Positions 47,335 through 56,553 of a stretch of DNA of 64,000 bases are shown here, one piece after another. Both the position numbers and the translations under genes were made by a program. The notes beneath the pieces are model-generated. The model was not told where the DNA came from. It ran no database searches and worked only from the letters and a program-made list of their open reading frames with translations. Position 1 is the stretch's first letter. Each line of letters begins with the position of its first letter. The DNA comes from Candidatus Enterococcus stercoripullorum (GTDB taxonomy: Bacteria; Bacillota; Bacilli; Lactobacillales; Enterococcaceae): positions 1 to 64,000 of the forward strand of contig DWVH01000025.1 in the NCBI GenBank assembly GCA_019120335.1, written 5' to 3'.

Positions 47335-50130
47335 TTATTCAAAGCCTACTTTTGCTTCTTCAGGAAATTCTGATTCAATCACTTCTGCACAGTGTTCACA
47401 AACATGTTCTAGGTGTTCGTGGTCACTTAATTTAGCTTTGACTTGACGACAACGATCACATACATGACCTTCTGCGCGTTCTACTAAGATAGCAGCATCT
47501 TCAAATTTTTGAGCAGCTTCAGGCGCACTTGCTGGACCTTCTTTACTTACAGTAAAGAAGTCTGGTGAAATGATTAATAACTGTGGTAAGTTTGCATTTA
47601 AAGCAGTTAATAAAGTACGAACTTGTTCATTTGGATAAACCGTTACTTTCGCTTCCATTGATTTACCAATTAATTTTTCATTACGCGCAACTTCTAAAGC
47701 TTTCAATACATCATCTCTAAAGTCCATGAAGGCTTTCCACATATCAAGTAATTCTTCTTGATTCACAAAAGTTTCAACTTCAGGGAATTCGGCTAATTGT
47801 ACATATTCTTCCTCTTCTTTTAGGTAGCTCCAGATTTCTTCAGCCGTATGTGGGATAATTGGCGTTAATAATTTCGTCAAGGCCACAGCAGTATCATAGA
47901 AGACAGTTTGCATGCAGCGACGTTCATGATTATCAGCCGCTTCGATATAGACCACATCTTTGGCAAAGTCTAAGTAGAATGAAGAAAGGTCAACCGTTAA
48001 GAAGTTAACAACTGTACGATAGATGTGTAAGAAGTTGTATTTGTCATAACCTTCTTTTCTGATTTGCTCGATGGTTTGATTTAAACGAACCATCATGTAT
48101 TTATCTACTGAGCGTAAATCTTCATAAGCCACACGATTTACTTCTGGATCAAAGTCAGTCGTATTAGCTAATAAGAAACGCATGGTGTTACGGATTTTAC
48201 GATAAACTTCAGATACTTGTGCTAAGATATCCATTGACACACGTACATCGGATTCATAGTCCACACTACTTACCCATAGACGTAAGATATCAGCACCCAT
48301 TTGTTTAATGACTGTTTCAGGAACAATCGTATTTCCTAATGATTTACTCATCTTGCGTCCTTCACCATCTAAGGTAAATCCTTGAGATAATACTGCTTTA
48401 TAAGGCGCAACCCCATTAATGGCCACACTTGTTGTAATACTTGAGTTGAACCAACCACGGTATTGGTCAGAACCTTCTAAGTACATATCAGCTGGGAATT
48501 TCAATTCAGGACGATTACGTAACACACCTTCATGTGAAGAACCTGAGTCAAACCATACGTCCATGATATCTGTTTCTTTTGTGAAGATACCATTTGGTGA
48601 ACCTGGGTGCGTGAAGCCTTCTGGTAATAAATCTTTAGCTTCACGTTCAAACCAAACATTTGAACCATATTCAGCAAATAATTCAGCAACATGTTCGATG
48701 GTTTCATGAGTAAGGATTGCTTCACCATTTTCTGCATAGAATACAGGTAATGGTACACCCCAAGCACGTTGACGAGAGATTACCCAGTCGCCACGGTCAC
48801 GAATCATGTTATACAGACGAGTTTTACCCCATGGGATAATCCAATCGACCTTTTCCACTTCATCAAGGATATCTTGACGGAATTTATCGATAGAAGCAAA
48901 CCATTGAGGCGTTGCACGATAAATAACAGGTTTCTTCGTACGCCAGTCATGTGGATAGCTATGGGTGAAGAAATCAAGTTTTAATAAAGATCCATTTTCT
49001 TCCAGCATCTTCGTTACAATTGGATTAGCTTTGTCATAGAACATACCTTCAAAACCAGGCGCTTCAGCTGTGTAGCAACCACGGCTATCTAATGGAGAAA
49101 GCACATCTAAGCCATATTTCTTACCAACAATATAGTCTTCTTCCCCGTGTCCTGGAGCAGTATGAACTAAACCAGTACCGGCATCTAAAGTAACATGATC
49201 ACCTAACATTAATAATGAAGTACGATCATAGAAAGGATGTTGTGCCGTCATTAAATCAAGGACTTCCCCTTTGAATTCTTGTAAGACTTCAACATTTTCC
49301 CAACCAATTTCTTTAGTTACAGTTTCTAATAGGTCTTTAGCAACGACAAATTTGCGACCGTCTGCTTTGATTTGTACATAGTCAAAATCAGGATTAGCAG
49401 AGATACCTAAGTTAGCAGGCAAGGTCCATGGCGTAGTGGTCCAGATAATGAATGAAGTATCAGTATCTAATAAATCTTTTCCATCTACCACTTTGAAAGC
49501 AACGTAAATAGATGGTGATTTCACATCATGATATTCGATTTCGGCTTCAGCTAGTGAAGATTCACTTGATGGTGACCAGTAAATTGGTTTCAAACCTTTG
49601 TAGATATAGCCTTTTTCAGCCATTTTACCAAATACTCGAATTTGAGCTGCTTCATAGTCAGGTGTTAAAGTCACATATGGATGTTGCCAATCACCAGAAA
49701 CCCCTAAACGTTTGAAGTCGGCACGTTGTTTATCTACTTGAGATAACGCGTAATCATGACAAAGTTTGCGGTATGCCACGATATCCATTTCTTTACGTTT
49801 GACGCCTTGTTTTGCTAAAACTTGTTCGATTGGTAGACCATGTGTATCCCAACCAGGTACAAAAGGTGAACGGAAGCCTGACATAGACTTGCTGCGGATA
49901 ATAATATCTTTACTAATTTTATTTAAAGAATGTCCTAAATGAATGTTCCCGTTCGCATATGGAGGACCATCATGTAGAACAAAGCTTGGTTTGCCTTCAT
50001 TTAATTTTTGACGTTGACCGTATAAATCTTTTTCGTCCCATTCCTTTTGCCATTCGCCTTCACGGTTTGGCAAGTTCCCACGCATTGGAAAACCAGTTTT
50101 TCCAAGATGGAGTGTTTCTTTCAATTTCAT
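47335..50130 (-). CDS. ileS: Isoleucyl-tRNA synthetase
   Basis: IleS charges tRNA-Ile. The class I synthetase has 931 residues: HIGH-type motif in [13 protein letters not shown] (about 57-69), the CP1 editing domain (about 200-390; [11 protein letters not shown]), [17 protein letters not shown] in [10 protein letters not shown] (about 590-599), the anticodon-binding helical domain, and a C-terminal zinc finger (CDRC...CEHC, about 890-915). AAAGGGGAG precedes the ATG. A T-box leader 240 nt upstream adjusts expression to uncharged tRNA-Ile. It follows divIVA, the standard place in this group. Confidence 0.97.
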   Translation of the reverse strand: MKLKETLHLGKTGFPMRGNLPNREGEWQKEWDEKDLYGQRQKLNEGKPSFVLHDGPPYANGNIHLGHSLNKISKDIIIRSKSMSGFRSPFVPGWDTHGLPIEQVLAKQGVKRKEMDIVAYRKLCHDYALSQVDKQRADFKRLGVSGDWQHPYVTLTPDYEAAQIRVFGKMAEKGYIYKGLKPIYWSPSSESSLAEAEIEYHDVKSPSIYVAFKVVDGKDLLDTDTSFIIWTTTPWTLPANLGISANPDFDYVQIKADGRKFVVAKDLLETVTKEIGWENVEVLQEFKGEVLDLMTAQHPFYDRTSLLMLGDHVTLDAGTGLVHTAPGHGEEDYIVGKKYGLDVLSPLDSRGCYTAEAPGFEGMFYDKANPIVTKMLEENGSLLKLDFFTHSYPHDWRTKKPVIYRATPQWFASIDKFRQDILDEVEKVDWIIPWGKTRLYNMIRDRGDWVISRQRAWGVPLPVFYAENGEAILTHETIEHVAELFAEYGSNVWFEREAKDLLPEGFTHPGSPNGIFTKETDIMDVWFDSGSSHEGVLRNRPELKFPADMYLEGSDQYRGWFNSSITTSVAINGVAPYKAVLSQGFTLDGEGRKMSKSLGNTIVPETVIKQMGADILRLWVSSVDYESDVRVSMDILAQVSEVYRKIRNTMRFLLANTTDFDPEVNRVAYEDLRSVDKYMMVRLNQTIEQIRKEGYDKYNFLHIYRTVVNFLTVDLSSFYLDFAKDVVYIEAADNHERRCMQTVFYDTAVALTKLLTPIIPHTAEEIWSYLKEEEEYVQLAEFPEVETFVNQEELLDMWKAFMDFRDDVLKALEVARNEKLIGKSMEAKVTVYPNEQVRTLLTALNANLPQLLIISPDFFTVSKEGPASAPEAAQKFEDAAILVERAEGHVCDRCRQVKAKLSDHEHLEHVCEHCAEVIESEFPEEAKVGFE

Positions 50131-50201
50131 TTATCTTGTCTCCCCTTTTAATTATTAAAAATCATCTAAAAAAAATAATTCAGTGGACCAATCAAGTCGC
50201 T

Positions 50202-50262
50202 TCACATCCATATTTAATCTGTGTTCACCGGCTCACATCCTTAATCATCGGCGTTCAACAGC
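50202..50262. repeat. Degenerate tandem direct repeat in the ileS leader
   Basis: Two units share TCACATCC...TTAATC...GTTCA in order: unit A at 50202-50209, 50214-50219 and 50223-50227; unit B at 50233-50240, 50241-50246 and 50253-50257. Both end in a C-rich segment (CCGGC, ACAGC). Unit B runs into the left arm of the palindrome at 50252. Confidence 0.5.
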
Positions 50263-50370
50263 TAGACATTGTGAAATTCGCCCTCCCGCTTGAGAAAATC
50301 TCCTTTCATCCGATTTTCTCAGCGGTAGGTAAGCACACGAATTTCTTCATGTCTGACCAGCTGTTTCACG
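50252..50370. repeat. 119-bp imperfect palindrome between T-box terminator and ileS
   Basis: Left and right arms pair in register over most of their length: AACAGCT (50257-50263) with AGCTGTT (50359-50365), AGACAT (50264-50269) with ATGTCT (50349-50354), GAAATTCG (50273-50280) with CGAATTTC (50338-50345), and CCGCTTGAGAAAATC (50286-50300) with GATTTTCTCAGCGG (50312-50325, one bulge). An 11-nt loop separates the arms. It resembles small palindromic intergenic elements (MITE/EFAR-like) or a large mRNA hairpin. It lies just after the T-box U-tract. Confidence 0.75.
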
Positions 50371-50373
50371 TCC

Positions 50374-50408
50374 TAAAAAAAGTCCCTATGCTAATTCAGC
50401 ATAGGGAC
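50374..50408 (-). terminator. T-box-controlled terminator
   Basis: GTCCCTATGCT (50382-50392) pairs perfectly with AGCATAGGGAC (50398-50408). TTTTTTT follows on the minus strand (50381-50375). The stem competes with the T-box antiterminator. Confidence 0.9.
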
Positions 50409-50583
50409 GAACGAAATCGTGGTACCACCCAAAATTTAAAGATATACATCTTCCTTTTGACATCGATAGCGAGATGAGCCGTCTATCCTTACTTACCATA
50501 TACGATGGGTTCGGGATAGTAAACTTAGGATGATCTGCATTATTTCAGGGTTTACCGGTCTTTCACTCTCACCGACTCGCTAT
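50409..50583 (-). ncRNA. T-box riboswitch (tRNA-Ile sensing) upstream of ileS
   Basis: The conserved T-box core GGTGGTACCACG is on the minus strand at 50429-50418, just before the terminator. Stem I is closed by ATAGCGAG (minus, 50583-50576) and CTCGCTAT (50473-50466), perfect 8 bp. Uncharged tRNA-Ile should stabilise the antiterminator and let transcription reach ileS. The specifier should be AUC; AUC triplets occur in the 3' half of stem I (for example minus strand 50506-50504), but I cannot fix which is used. No strong promoter is evident before it, so it may be read from the divIVA side or from a weak promoter inside the end of divIVA. Confidence 0.92.
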
Positions 50584-50618
50584 GAAAAATAAAATAATGC
50601 TTTCTGTTCCACTAACAT

Positions 50619-51293
50619 TTATTCAGTTAAAGATGATTCAGTTTCATCGTCTTCTTGATTAGAAACTTCTAATTGTGAGTTTACTTCAAGATCTACCTCG
50701 TTGTCAAGTGTTTGTTCTAAAACTTCTTTCAAAACAGTAGATGAATCTGGCACATAAGTTGAAAATGGTGCTAAAATATCATCCCATTCTGGACTTTTTA
50801 CTTCTTGTAATTGGGTTTCAATCTTCAGTAATAAGCTATTGTAAAAGACGCGTGTTTTCTTCTTCAAATCGTTGGTTTCTAGAACTAATTGACGCGCATT
50901 TTGAGTGGCATCTGAAAGAATTTCTTTTGCTTTATCTTCTGCCGCTTGTGTAATTTGGAAAGCACGTTTTTCCGCATCTGCAACCAATTCATTGGCTTTA
51001 TTTTGTGCAGAAGTTACTAACACTTCAGATTCTTTGGTAGCACTTGATTTCACCTTATCTGCTGTATCTTGTGCCACAATGATAGATTGATTTAACGCAT
51101 CTTTTAATTCGTTAAAATAAGCTAATTTTTCTTCCGCATGCTTTAAAGATTTTTCTAGCTCACGATTTTTTTGCACAGCAATTTCATAATCACGCGCTAC
51201 TAAGTCTAAAAAGTCTAATACCTCATCACGATCAAAGCCGCGCATCTTATTTGAAAATACTTTATTTTGAATATCTAATGGAGTTAAAGCCAT
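50619..51293 (-). CDS. divIVA: Cell-division initiation protein DivIVA
   Basis: A coiled-coil protein (about 224 residues) that recognises curved membrane at poles and septum and recruits division and wall-synthesis factors. The membrane-binding N-terminal domain reads LTPLDIQNKVFSNKMRG...DEVLDFLDLV (about 3-33), followed by coiled coil to about 165 and an acidic C-terminal tail. ATG 51293 follows GAGGTGATT; the frame upstream overlaps ylmH and is not credible. It is the last gene of the division cluster before ileS. Confidence 0.95.
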   Translation of the reverse strand: MALTPLDIQNKVFSNKMRGFDRDEVLDFLDLVARDYEIAVQKNRELEKSLKHAEEKLAYFNELKDALNQSIIVAQDTADKVKSSATKESEVLVTSAQNKANELVADAEKRAFQITQAAEDKAKEILSDATQNARQLVLETNDLKKKTRVFYNSLLLKIETQLQEVKSPEWDDILAPFSTYVPDSSTVLKEVLEQTLDNEVDLEVNSQLEVSNQEDDETESSLTE

Positions 51294-51312
51294 GGCAATC
51301 ACCTCATAAAAT

Positions 51313-52104
51313 TTATTTACGTAACACACCCAATGATAAACGAATTTTTTCTTTCTTAGTCGTCCCTTCAATCGCACGAATCTGCAGGCGACCAAATCCT
51401 CTTATTGATACAATATCTAATAAATCCAAAACAAAATCTGCTCTTTGCAATTCCATCCAATTTAACTTAACCTTATTGGCTTCGATGAGTTGTTTTGAAC
51501 GTTGACGCGAGATATTAAAGACATTGGATATCACCACATCTACCCGCAAAGAGCTCACAATTGCCTGCTCTAAGGTCCAATCATCTTTTGGAATGATTAA
51601 TTCTGTATAGTTGGCTTGCTCTAAACGCACCGAGATTTTGCCGATTTTTTCTACCTGAGTCTGCACATAATGGCTAATTTCTTTAGACATTAAGACTTGC
51701 CAATTTTCGCCATCAGAGATAATATCTCCGAAAGATTGACGCTTTAACCCAGTAGATAATAAAGTCCCTAGAATCTTACTATGACTTAATTGTGCAAATT
51801 TTTTAGGATATTGAATGGTAAATAGGGCAATTTCAAAATCCTCTTGTGTCGGCATATAATAATCTGGATAAATCAAACAACGTGTACGCTCGCTTGATTC
51901 ATAGCCACCATAAAAACGAAAACCTAAATTAGAATTTTGACGAATTAATGTCTCTAAAATATAGGCTTGTCTTGGATCTAAAAAGTCAGTTAGAACTGGC
52001 GCATATTGCATTTCCACTTTTTCTAACCATTCTTCTACAGTGTCAATAAAAGGGCGCTCATCTTCCCGAAAATGTTGATACACATTTGCGTTCAAAAAAG
52101 CCAC
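51313..52104 (-). CDS. ylmH: YlmH, S4-domain RNA-binding protein
   Basis: A 263-residue protein of the conserved ylm cluster, with the N-terminal YlmH domain (about 1-175; GYESSERTRCLIYPDYY) and a C-terminal S4 RNA-binding domain (about 185-255; VISNVFNISRQRSKQLIEANKVKLNW). S4 proteins of this type bind structured RNA; YlmH has been linked to rescue of stalled ribosomal subunits in Bacillus. It lies between yggT and divIVA, separated by 9 and 19 nt. Confidence 0.92.
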   Translation of the reverse strand: MAFLNANVYQHFREDERPFIDTVEEWLEKVEMQYAPVLTDFLDPRQAYILETLIRQNSNLGFRFYGGYESSERTRCLIYPDYYMPTQEDFEIALFTIQYPKKFAQLSHSKILGTLLSTGLKRQSFGDIISDGENWQVLMSKEISHYVQTQVEKIGKISVRLEQANYTELIIPKDDWTLEQAIVSSLRVDVVISNVFNISRQRSKQLIEANKVKLNWMELQRADFVLDLLDIVSIRGFGRLQIRAIEGTTKKEKIRLSLGVLRK

Positions 52105-52113
52105 CCCCTTAAA

Positions 52114-52383
52114 TTAATATACAAAAAATAGTAAAATACGAATCAATGCCTGACTAGCTAATTGTAAAACTAGTACTGCAAAAAGAATCGTAAAGTCGAC
52201 CGGTCCGAATTGTAATTTCACCCGATCAAAGATACTTAAATATGGCTCACAAATCTTACTTAGAAGTTGGCCAAATTTACTTTGGTATCCACCAGGGAAC
52301 CAAGATAATAATGCATAGATAACAAGTAATGTCGTATAAAGATAGACCACATCACCAATTAATTTAATTAATAAAAATAGGAT
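52114..52383 (-). CDS. yggT: YggT/YlmG family membrane protein, apparent AUC start
   Basis: A small integral membrane protein with two helices (about 1-25 and 62-85) flanking the family signature YALLSWFPGGYQSKFGQLL...CEPYLSIFDRV. If started at the only standard codon, GTG 52350, the protein loses most of helix 1 and has no proper ribosome site. A perfect AGGAGG (52397-52392) is 8 nt before ATC at 52383, which yields 89 residues beginning ILFLLIKLIGD, as expected for the family. I therefore annotate an AUC start; a sequencing error or single mutation of ATG is the alternative. Role: chromosome or divisome organisation, not well defined. Confidence 0.8.
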   Translation of the reverse strand: MLFLLIKLIGDVVYLYTTLLVIYALLSWFPGGYQSKFGQLLSKICEPYLSIFDRVKLQFGPVDFTILFAVLVLQLASQALIRILLFFVY

Positions 52384-52429
52384 AGGCTTGTCCTCCTAAT
52401 CATCGTCAGCAAACACACTGACAAAATAA

Positions 52430-53056
52430 TTATTGAATCTCCAACATATTGGCATCCATTAAAGATTGCGCTGTCCCATCAATTTCTACTCCTTGTGCCG
52501 TACATAAGAAGATTTCATTACCTACACGCTTAATATCACCATTTTCAGCATAAACAGTGCCTGTCAAGAAATCAACAATTCTTCTTGCTTGATATTCTTC
52601 AATCTGATGGAAATTTACTAAGACAGACTCACCATTCATAATATGCTTGGCAATTTTCATCGCTTCTGAATAAGCTCTAGGCTCAATAATAATAATCTTA
52701 TTTGCAGCATGATTTTCTCTTGTACTACGTGGTTTAGTAGAAGATTTATTTGCTCTTGACTGCTGCATAGAAACTACATTTTGTGCCTGAGCATGATATT
52801 GTCGTGATTGGTTATTATAACGTTCTTCTTGTGATCGTTGCGCTGAATAATCCCGAGACTGATTGGCTACTGAGCGCTGATAAAACGACTGCCTAGTAGA
52901 TTGGTGATTTTGAGATGCAGGATTACTGACACGATTAGTCACGCTTGGATGCTCTTCAACTTGTTCTTCATCCTGATAATTGTTCGCTTCAGCAGTTTCA
53001 TCATCAGCCATACCAAAAAAGTTTTTAGCATTTTCCCACATTTCATGCAGATTCAT
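52430..53056 (-). CDS. sepF: Cell-division protein SepF
   Basis: SepF bundles FtsZ filaments and anchors them to the membrane. The 208-residue protein has an N-terminal amphipathic helix (MNLHEMWENAKNFFGM), a long Gln/Ser/Arg-rich disordered linker (about 30-115), and the globular SepF domain (about 115-195; EPRAYSEAMKIAKHIMNGESVLVNF, VDFLTGTVYA). The linker is longer than in many homologues. It follows yggS by 21 nt. Confidence 0.94.
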   Translation of the reverse strand: MNLHEMWENAKNFFGMADDETAEANNYQDEEQVEEHPSVTNRVSNPASQNHQSTRQSFYQRSVANQSRDYSAQRSQEERYNNQSRQYHAQAQNVVSMQQSRANKSSTKPRSTRENHAANKIIIIEPRAYSEAMKIAKHIMNGESVLVNFHQIEEYQARRIVDFLTGTVYAENGDIKRVGNEIFLCTAQGVEIDGTAQSLMDANMLEIQ

Positions 53057-53077
53057 GGTTCATCCTCCTTTCACGTC

Positions 53078-53749
53078 TCACTTAAACAATGCCGTGCCGA
53101 CTCTAACAAAAGTTGCACCTTCCATCACAGCAATAGGAAAATCATTAGACATCCCCATACTTAAATCATGACAAGGAGCATAAGATAAAGCCAACTTTTC
53201 AATCTCACATTGCTTTTGTTTTAATTTCTTAAAAATATCGTGTTGTTCAGTGACGGTAGAGTCAAAAGGAGCCATCGTCATTAAACCGACAACTTGAATT
53301 TTATCATGCGCATGAAGCGACAAGATAAAGTCTTCGGTCTCTTCAAGTGTCAATCCATGCTTACTTTCTTCACCAGAAACATTGACTTCAACAAAACACT
53401 TAACGACTTTTTGCGCTCTTTTTTGAATTTCATCAGCCAACTTCAAACTATCTAAGGCATGAAAATAATCTACTTCATTAATGACATCTTTGACTTTACG
53501 TCGTTGCAAATTACCGATATAATGCCAGACAACCTCCGGATGATTAATCGCTTGTTTTTTAGCTAAAAATTTATCCGCACGATTTTCGGCTAAGTGCAAT
53601 TGACCTAACGCTATCATCGCTTGGGTTGTCGGGACATCTTCAGTCTTCGTAACAGCTACTAAAGTTACCTCAGAACAACTACGTCCAACCTGATCACAAG
53701 CATTCTGAATAGATTGTTGTACTTGTTTTAAATTATCAGCTAACATCAT
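53078..53749 (-). CDS. yggS: YggS/YlmE family PLP-binding protein
   Basis: The PLP-homeostasis protein (223 residues) has the fold-type III barrel of alanine racemase but no second domain. The PLP lysine is in TLVAVTKTEDV (Lys near 35), and the phosphate-binding region in LSMGMSNDFPIAV (about 196-208). Loss of homologues disturbs vitamin B6 and amino-acid pools. ATG 53749 follows AAAGGAG by 8 nt. Located between ftsZ and sepF, as in most Gram-positive division clusters. Confidence 0.94.
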   Translation of the reverse strand: MMLADNLKQVQQSIQNACDQVGRSCSEVTLVAVTKTEDVPTTQAMIALGQLHLAENRADKFLAKKQAINHPEVVWHYIGNLQRRKVKDVINEVDYFHALDSLKLADEIQKRAQKVVKCFVEVNVSGEESKHGLTLEETEDFILSLHAHDKIQVVGLMTMAPFDSTVTEQHDIFKKLKQKQCEIEKLALSYAPCHDLSMGMSNDFPIAVMEGATFVRVGTALFK

Positions 53750-53769
53750 GATCAGGTCTCCTTTATTAC

Positions 53770-55020
53770 TTAATTATTGCGTTTACGACGGAAAAATGGC
53801 GGTGTACTTAACTCATCTTCTGCCGGTTTTACTTCTTCTTTGTTAAATGTTTCAAATTCACGTTTTTCAACATTATCAAATTGTGCGTCATCTACTTTAG
53901 GACGGACATTTTGTTCTTTACGAATATCCCAGTCACCAAATGAATTTTCTTCATTCGTTGTTGGTGCTGTTGGGCGTGCTTGGTCTAAATCAAGAGCTGG
54001 TTTTGGTTGTGTTGTGTGAATTTGGCTAGCACGATGACTGCGACCAGAAGTATTTTCACGTTTACTTGGATCAATACCAGTCGCAATAACAGTTACTCGA
54101 ATTTCATCGCCTAGTTCTTCATTGATTGAAGTACCAAGGATAATATTTACATCACCACTTGCAGCATGTGCCACAATATCTGCTGCATCTTGTGCTTCAA
54201 ATAAAGTCATATCTAAGCCACCAGTGATGTTTAGTAAGACTTGTTCTGCCCCATCAATAGAAGTTTCTAATAATGGAGAAGAAATTGCTCGTTTAGTAGC
54301 TTCAACCACACGTTCTTCACCACTAGCAACCCCGATACCCATTAAAGCAGTACCTTGATTAGCCATCACAGTTTTCACATCGGCAAAGTCAAGGTTCACA
54401 TAACCTGGTGCAGTAATTAAATCAGAAATACCTTGAACCCCTTGACGTAATACATTATCAGCTTCACGGAAAGCTTGTAACATAGGTGTCTTTTTATCAA
54501 CGATTTCTAATAAGCGGTTATTTGAGATAATTAATAAAGTATCTACGTTTTCTTTTAATTTAGCGATACCTTCTGCAGCATAGCGCCCACGTTTTGGACC
54601 TTCAAATGTGAATGGACGTGTCACTACCCCAACAGTTAAAGCACCGATTTCTTTAGCGATACGAGCAACGATTGGCGCAGCACCTGTACCTGTTCCACCA
54701 CCCATACCAGCAGTGATGAAGACCATATCTGCACCTTCTAATGATTCGCGAATCGCTTCTTCACTTTCTTCAGCAGCTTTTTGACCCACTTCAGGTTGAG
54801 AACCTGCTCCTAAACCACGAGTGAATTTAGGTCCTAATTGGATAACTGTTTCAGCTTTTGAGGCACGTAAAGCTTGAACATCCGTATTGACTACGATAAA
54901 TTCAACACCTTTTACGTTTTCTTCAATCATGCGGTTAACGGCATTACCACCGCCACCGCCGACACCGATTACTTTAATAATCGCGCCAGAATTTACACTA
55001 TTATCAATTGAAAATTCCAT
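53770..55020 (-). CDS. ftsZ: Cell-division GTPase FtsZ
   Basis: FtsZ polymerises into the Z-ring that scaffolds division. The 416-residue protein has [15 protein letters not shown] (about 17-31), the tubulin signature [10 protein letters not shown] (about 106-115) and the T7 synergy-loop [11 protein letters not shown] (about 206-216). A variable linker (about 320-400) is followed by the C-terminal FtsA/SepF-binding tail [11 protein letters not shown]. It lies 20 nt after ftsA with AGGAGG upstream. Confidence 0.98.
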   Translation of the reverse strand: MEFSIDNSVNSGAIIKVIGVGGGGGNAVNRMIEENVKGVEFIVVNTDVQALRASKAETVIQLGPKFTRGLGAGSQPEVGQKAAEESEEAIRESLEGADMVFITAGMGGGTGTGAAPIVARIAKEIGALTVGVVTRPFTFEGPKRGRYAAEGIAKLKENVDTLLIISNNRLLEIVDKKTPMLQAFREADNVLRQGVQGISDLITAPGYVNLDFADVKTVMANQGTALMGIGVASGEERVVEATKRAISSPLLETSIDGAEQVLLNITGGLDMTLFEAQDAADIVAHAASGDVNIILGTSINEELGDEIRVTVIATGIDPSKRENTSGRSHRASQIHTTQPKPALDLDQARPTAPTTNEENSFGDWDIRKEQNVRPKVDDAQFDNVEKREFETFNKEEVKPAEDELSTPPFFRRKRNN

Positions 55021-55040
55021 TATCGATTTCCTCCTATCAA

Positions 55041-56381
55041 CTATTCAAAAAAGTTAGAAAAGAAATTCTTAATCTTATCTGTGACTTTTTCTTGATGTTC
55101 TTCTTCATCATAGTACTTCTCATTTAAATCATAAGTTGTTTGTTCATAATCTGTTTCTTCATCTGGGAGCACTGGTGTTGGAACAGCCGGTGTAGATGAA
55201 GTGGTAGGCACGACGCTTTCTCCAGTAATGGCTGAAACAACCACTTGGGTAATTTCGCTCATACTTGCAGCATAGTCCACTAAGCTAATGACGTTTGTAA
55301 ATACTGGATTTCTTAAGCCCATGTGATTTGGAACATGTAATTTCACTGGTGTACCTAAGATTTCTTGTGCTAAATCAACCACACCTGGAAGACTAGCTGC
55401 CCCACCAGTTAAAACGACACCACCTGGTAAATCAAGCGCATCGATTTCATCTAATACGTCTTTGGCTTTTGTAAAGATTTGTTCCATACGTGCTTCGATG
55501 ATTTCTGATAAATAACGTTCATCAATTTTTACTGGTTCTGCCTTACCAATGACATCAACTGGGAATTCTTCGCTTGCAGATGTACGTGCAGGATAAGCAT
55601 CACCATAATTAATTTTCAAGGCTTCTGCATTATTAAATGAAGTATTTAAAACAGTTGAAATATCACGAGTGACATATTCGCCACCTTCTTGATTCACGTT
55701 AGTAAACTTCAATTGTTTATCATGCATGACAGCTGTTGTTGTTTGACCACCACCGATATCAATGACAATCGTACCGAAATCTTTTTCACCATCAGATAAA
55801 ATAGATTCAGTTAAAGCAAGTGGCGTAATAATGGTTTGACCAATTGTTAACCCTGCTTTTTCTACACATTTACGAATATTATGAATAATCGTCTTAGGAC
55901 CAGTAAACATCACACCGTACATTTCAAGGCGAACACCAATCATGCCACGTGGATCTTTAATACCTTCAAAACCATCAACCGTAAATTCTTGTGGTAATAC
56001 TGCAATAATTTGTCTTTCAGGTGGCACTGAACGAACTAATGCTGCAGATGCTACATTACGAACATCTTCGTTTGTGATTTCTTTAGATTCATTATTTACT
56101 GCAATCATCCCTTGGCAGTTTTCGACTTCTAAAAGATTTGCTGGAATACCAACATTCACCGTACGAATTTGAATACCTGCTTTTTCTTCTGCTTGTCCCA
56201 CTGCACGTTTAATTGCTTGGACCGTTTTTTCAATATCAACAATGATTCCGCGATTAATTCCTTCAGACTTCGCATTGCCGACACCGATAATATTCATTTG
56301 GCTATCAACATATTCAGCGACAACGACTTTCACCGATGTCGTACCAATATCAAGCCCAACATAAATTCCCGTTTTTGCCAT
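55041..56381 (-). CDS. ftsA: Cell-division protein FtsA
   Basis: An actin-like ATPase (446 residues) that tethers FtsZ to the membrane. Phosphate-binding motifs [10 protein letters not shown] (9-18) and IDIGGGQTT (about 206-214) and the adenosine motif [11 protein letters not shown] (about 331-341) are visible. A linker rich in Pro/Thr/Glu precedes the C-terminal amphipathic membrane helix ([11 protein letters not shown]). AGGAGGGAG lies 11 nt before the ATG. A 172-bp gap with a small palindrome separates it from divIB. Confidence 0.96.
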   Translation of the reverse strand: MAKTGIYVGLDIGTTSVKVVVAEYVDSQMNIIGVGNAKSEGINRGIIVDIEKTVQAIKRAVGQAEEKAGIQIRTVNVGIPANLLEVENCQGMIAVNNESKEITNEDVRNVASAALVRSVPPERQIIAVLPQEFTVDGFEGIKDPRGMIGVRLEMYGVMFTGPKTIIHNIRKCVEKAGLTIGQTIITPLALTESILSDGEKDFGTIVIDIGGGQTTTAVMHDKQLKFTNVNQEGGEYVTRDISTVLNTSFNNAEALKINYGDAYPARTSASEEFPVDVIGKAEPVKIDERYLSEIIEARMEQIFTKAKDVLDEIDALDLPGGVVLTGGAASLPGVVDLAQEILGTPVKLHVPNHMGLRNPVFTNVISLVDYAASMSEITQVVVSAITGESVVPTTSSTPAVPTPVLPDEETDYEQTTYDLNEKYYDEEEHQEKVTDKIKNFFSNFFE

Positions 56382-56416
56382 GGATGGGGCTCCCTCCTAA
56401 TTTTTAACTATCAATA

Positions 56417-56431
56417 GAACAAAATTTGTTC
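56417..56431. repeat. Short palindrome in the ftsA leader
   Basis: GAACAAA-A-TTTGTTC: perfect 7-bp arms around one base, 36 bp before the ftsA start. It might be an operator or a short hairpin. The rest of 56432-56553 is AT-rich without a clear promoter. Confidence 0.35.
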
Positions 56432-56553
56432 AAACTTAACTTTTTTTTAGTTTTCACTGTTTACAATTCTAACATTTTTACCCAATTTTAAAAAGTAGGT
56501 AGCGATAAATTATATAAAAAAATCCTAAATTTTGCAAATTTCTTTAAAGAATC

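Noticed and set aside
52370-52403. Mini-frame starting at ATG 52403 (reads MIRRTSLSYFY) as the true yggT start or a leader peptide
   Set aside because: It is out of frame with yggT, its product is unlike the family, and the AGGAGG lies inside it, not upstream of it.
56382-56553. Missing gene between divIB and ftsA
   Set aside because: The gap is AT-rich with stops in all frames; only a small palindrome and the ftsA ribosome site are visible.
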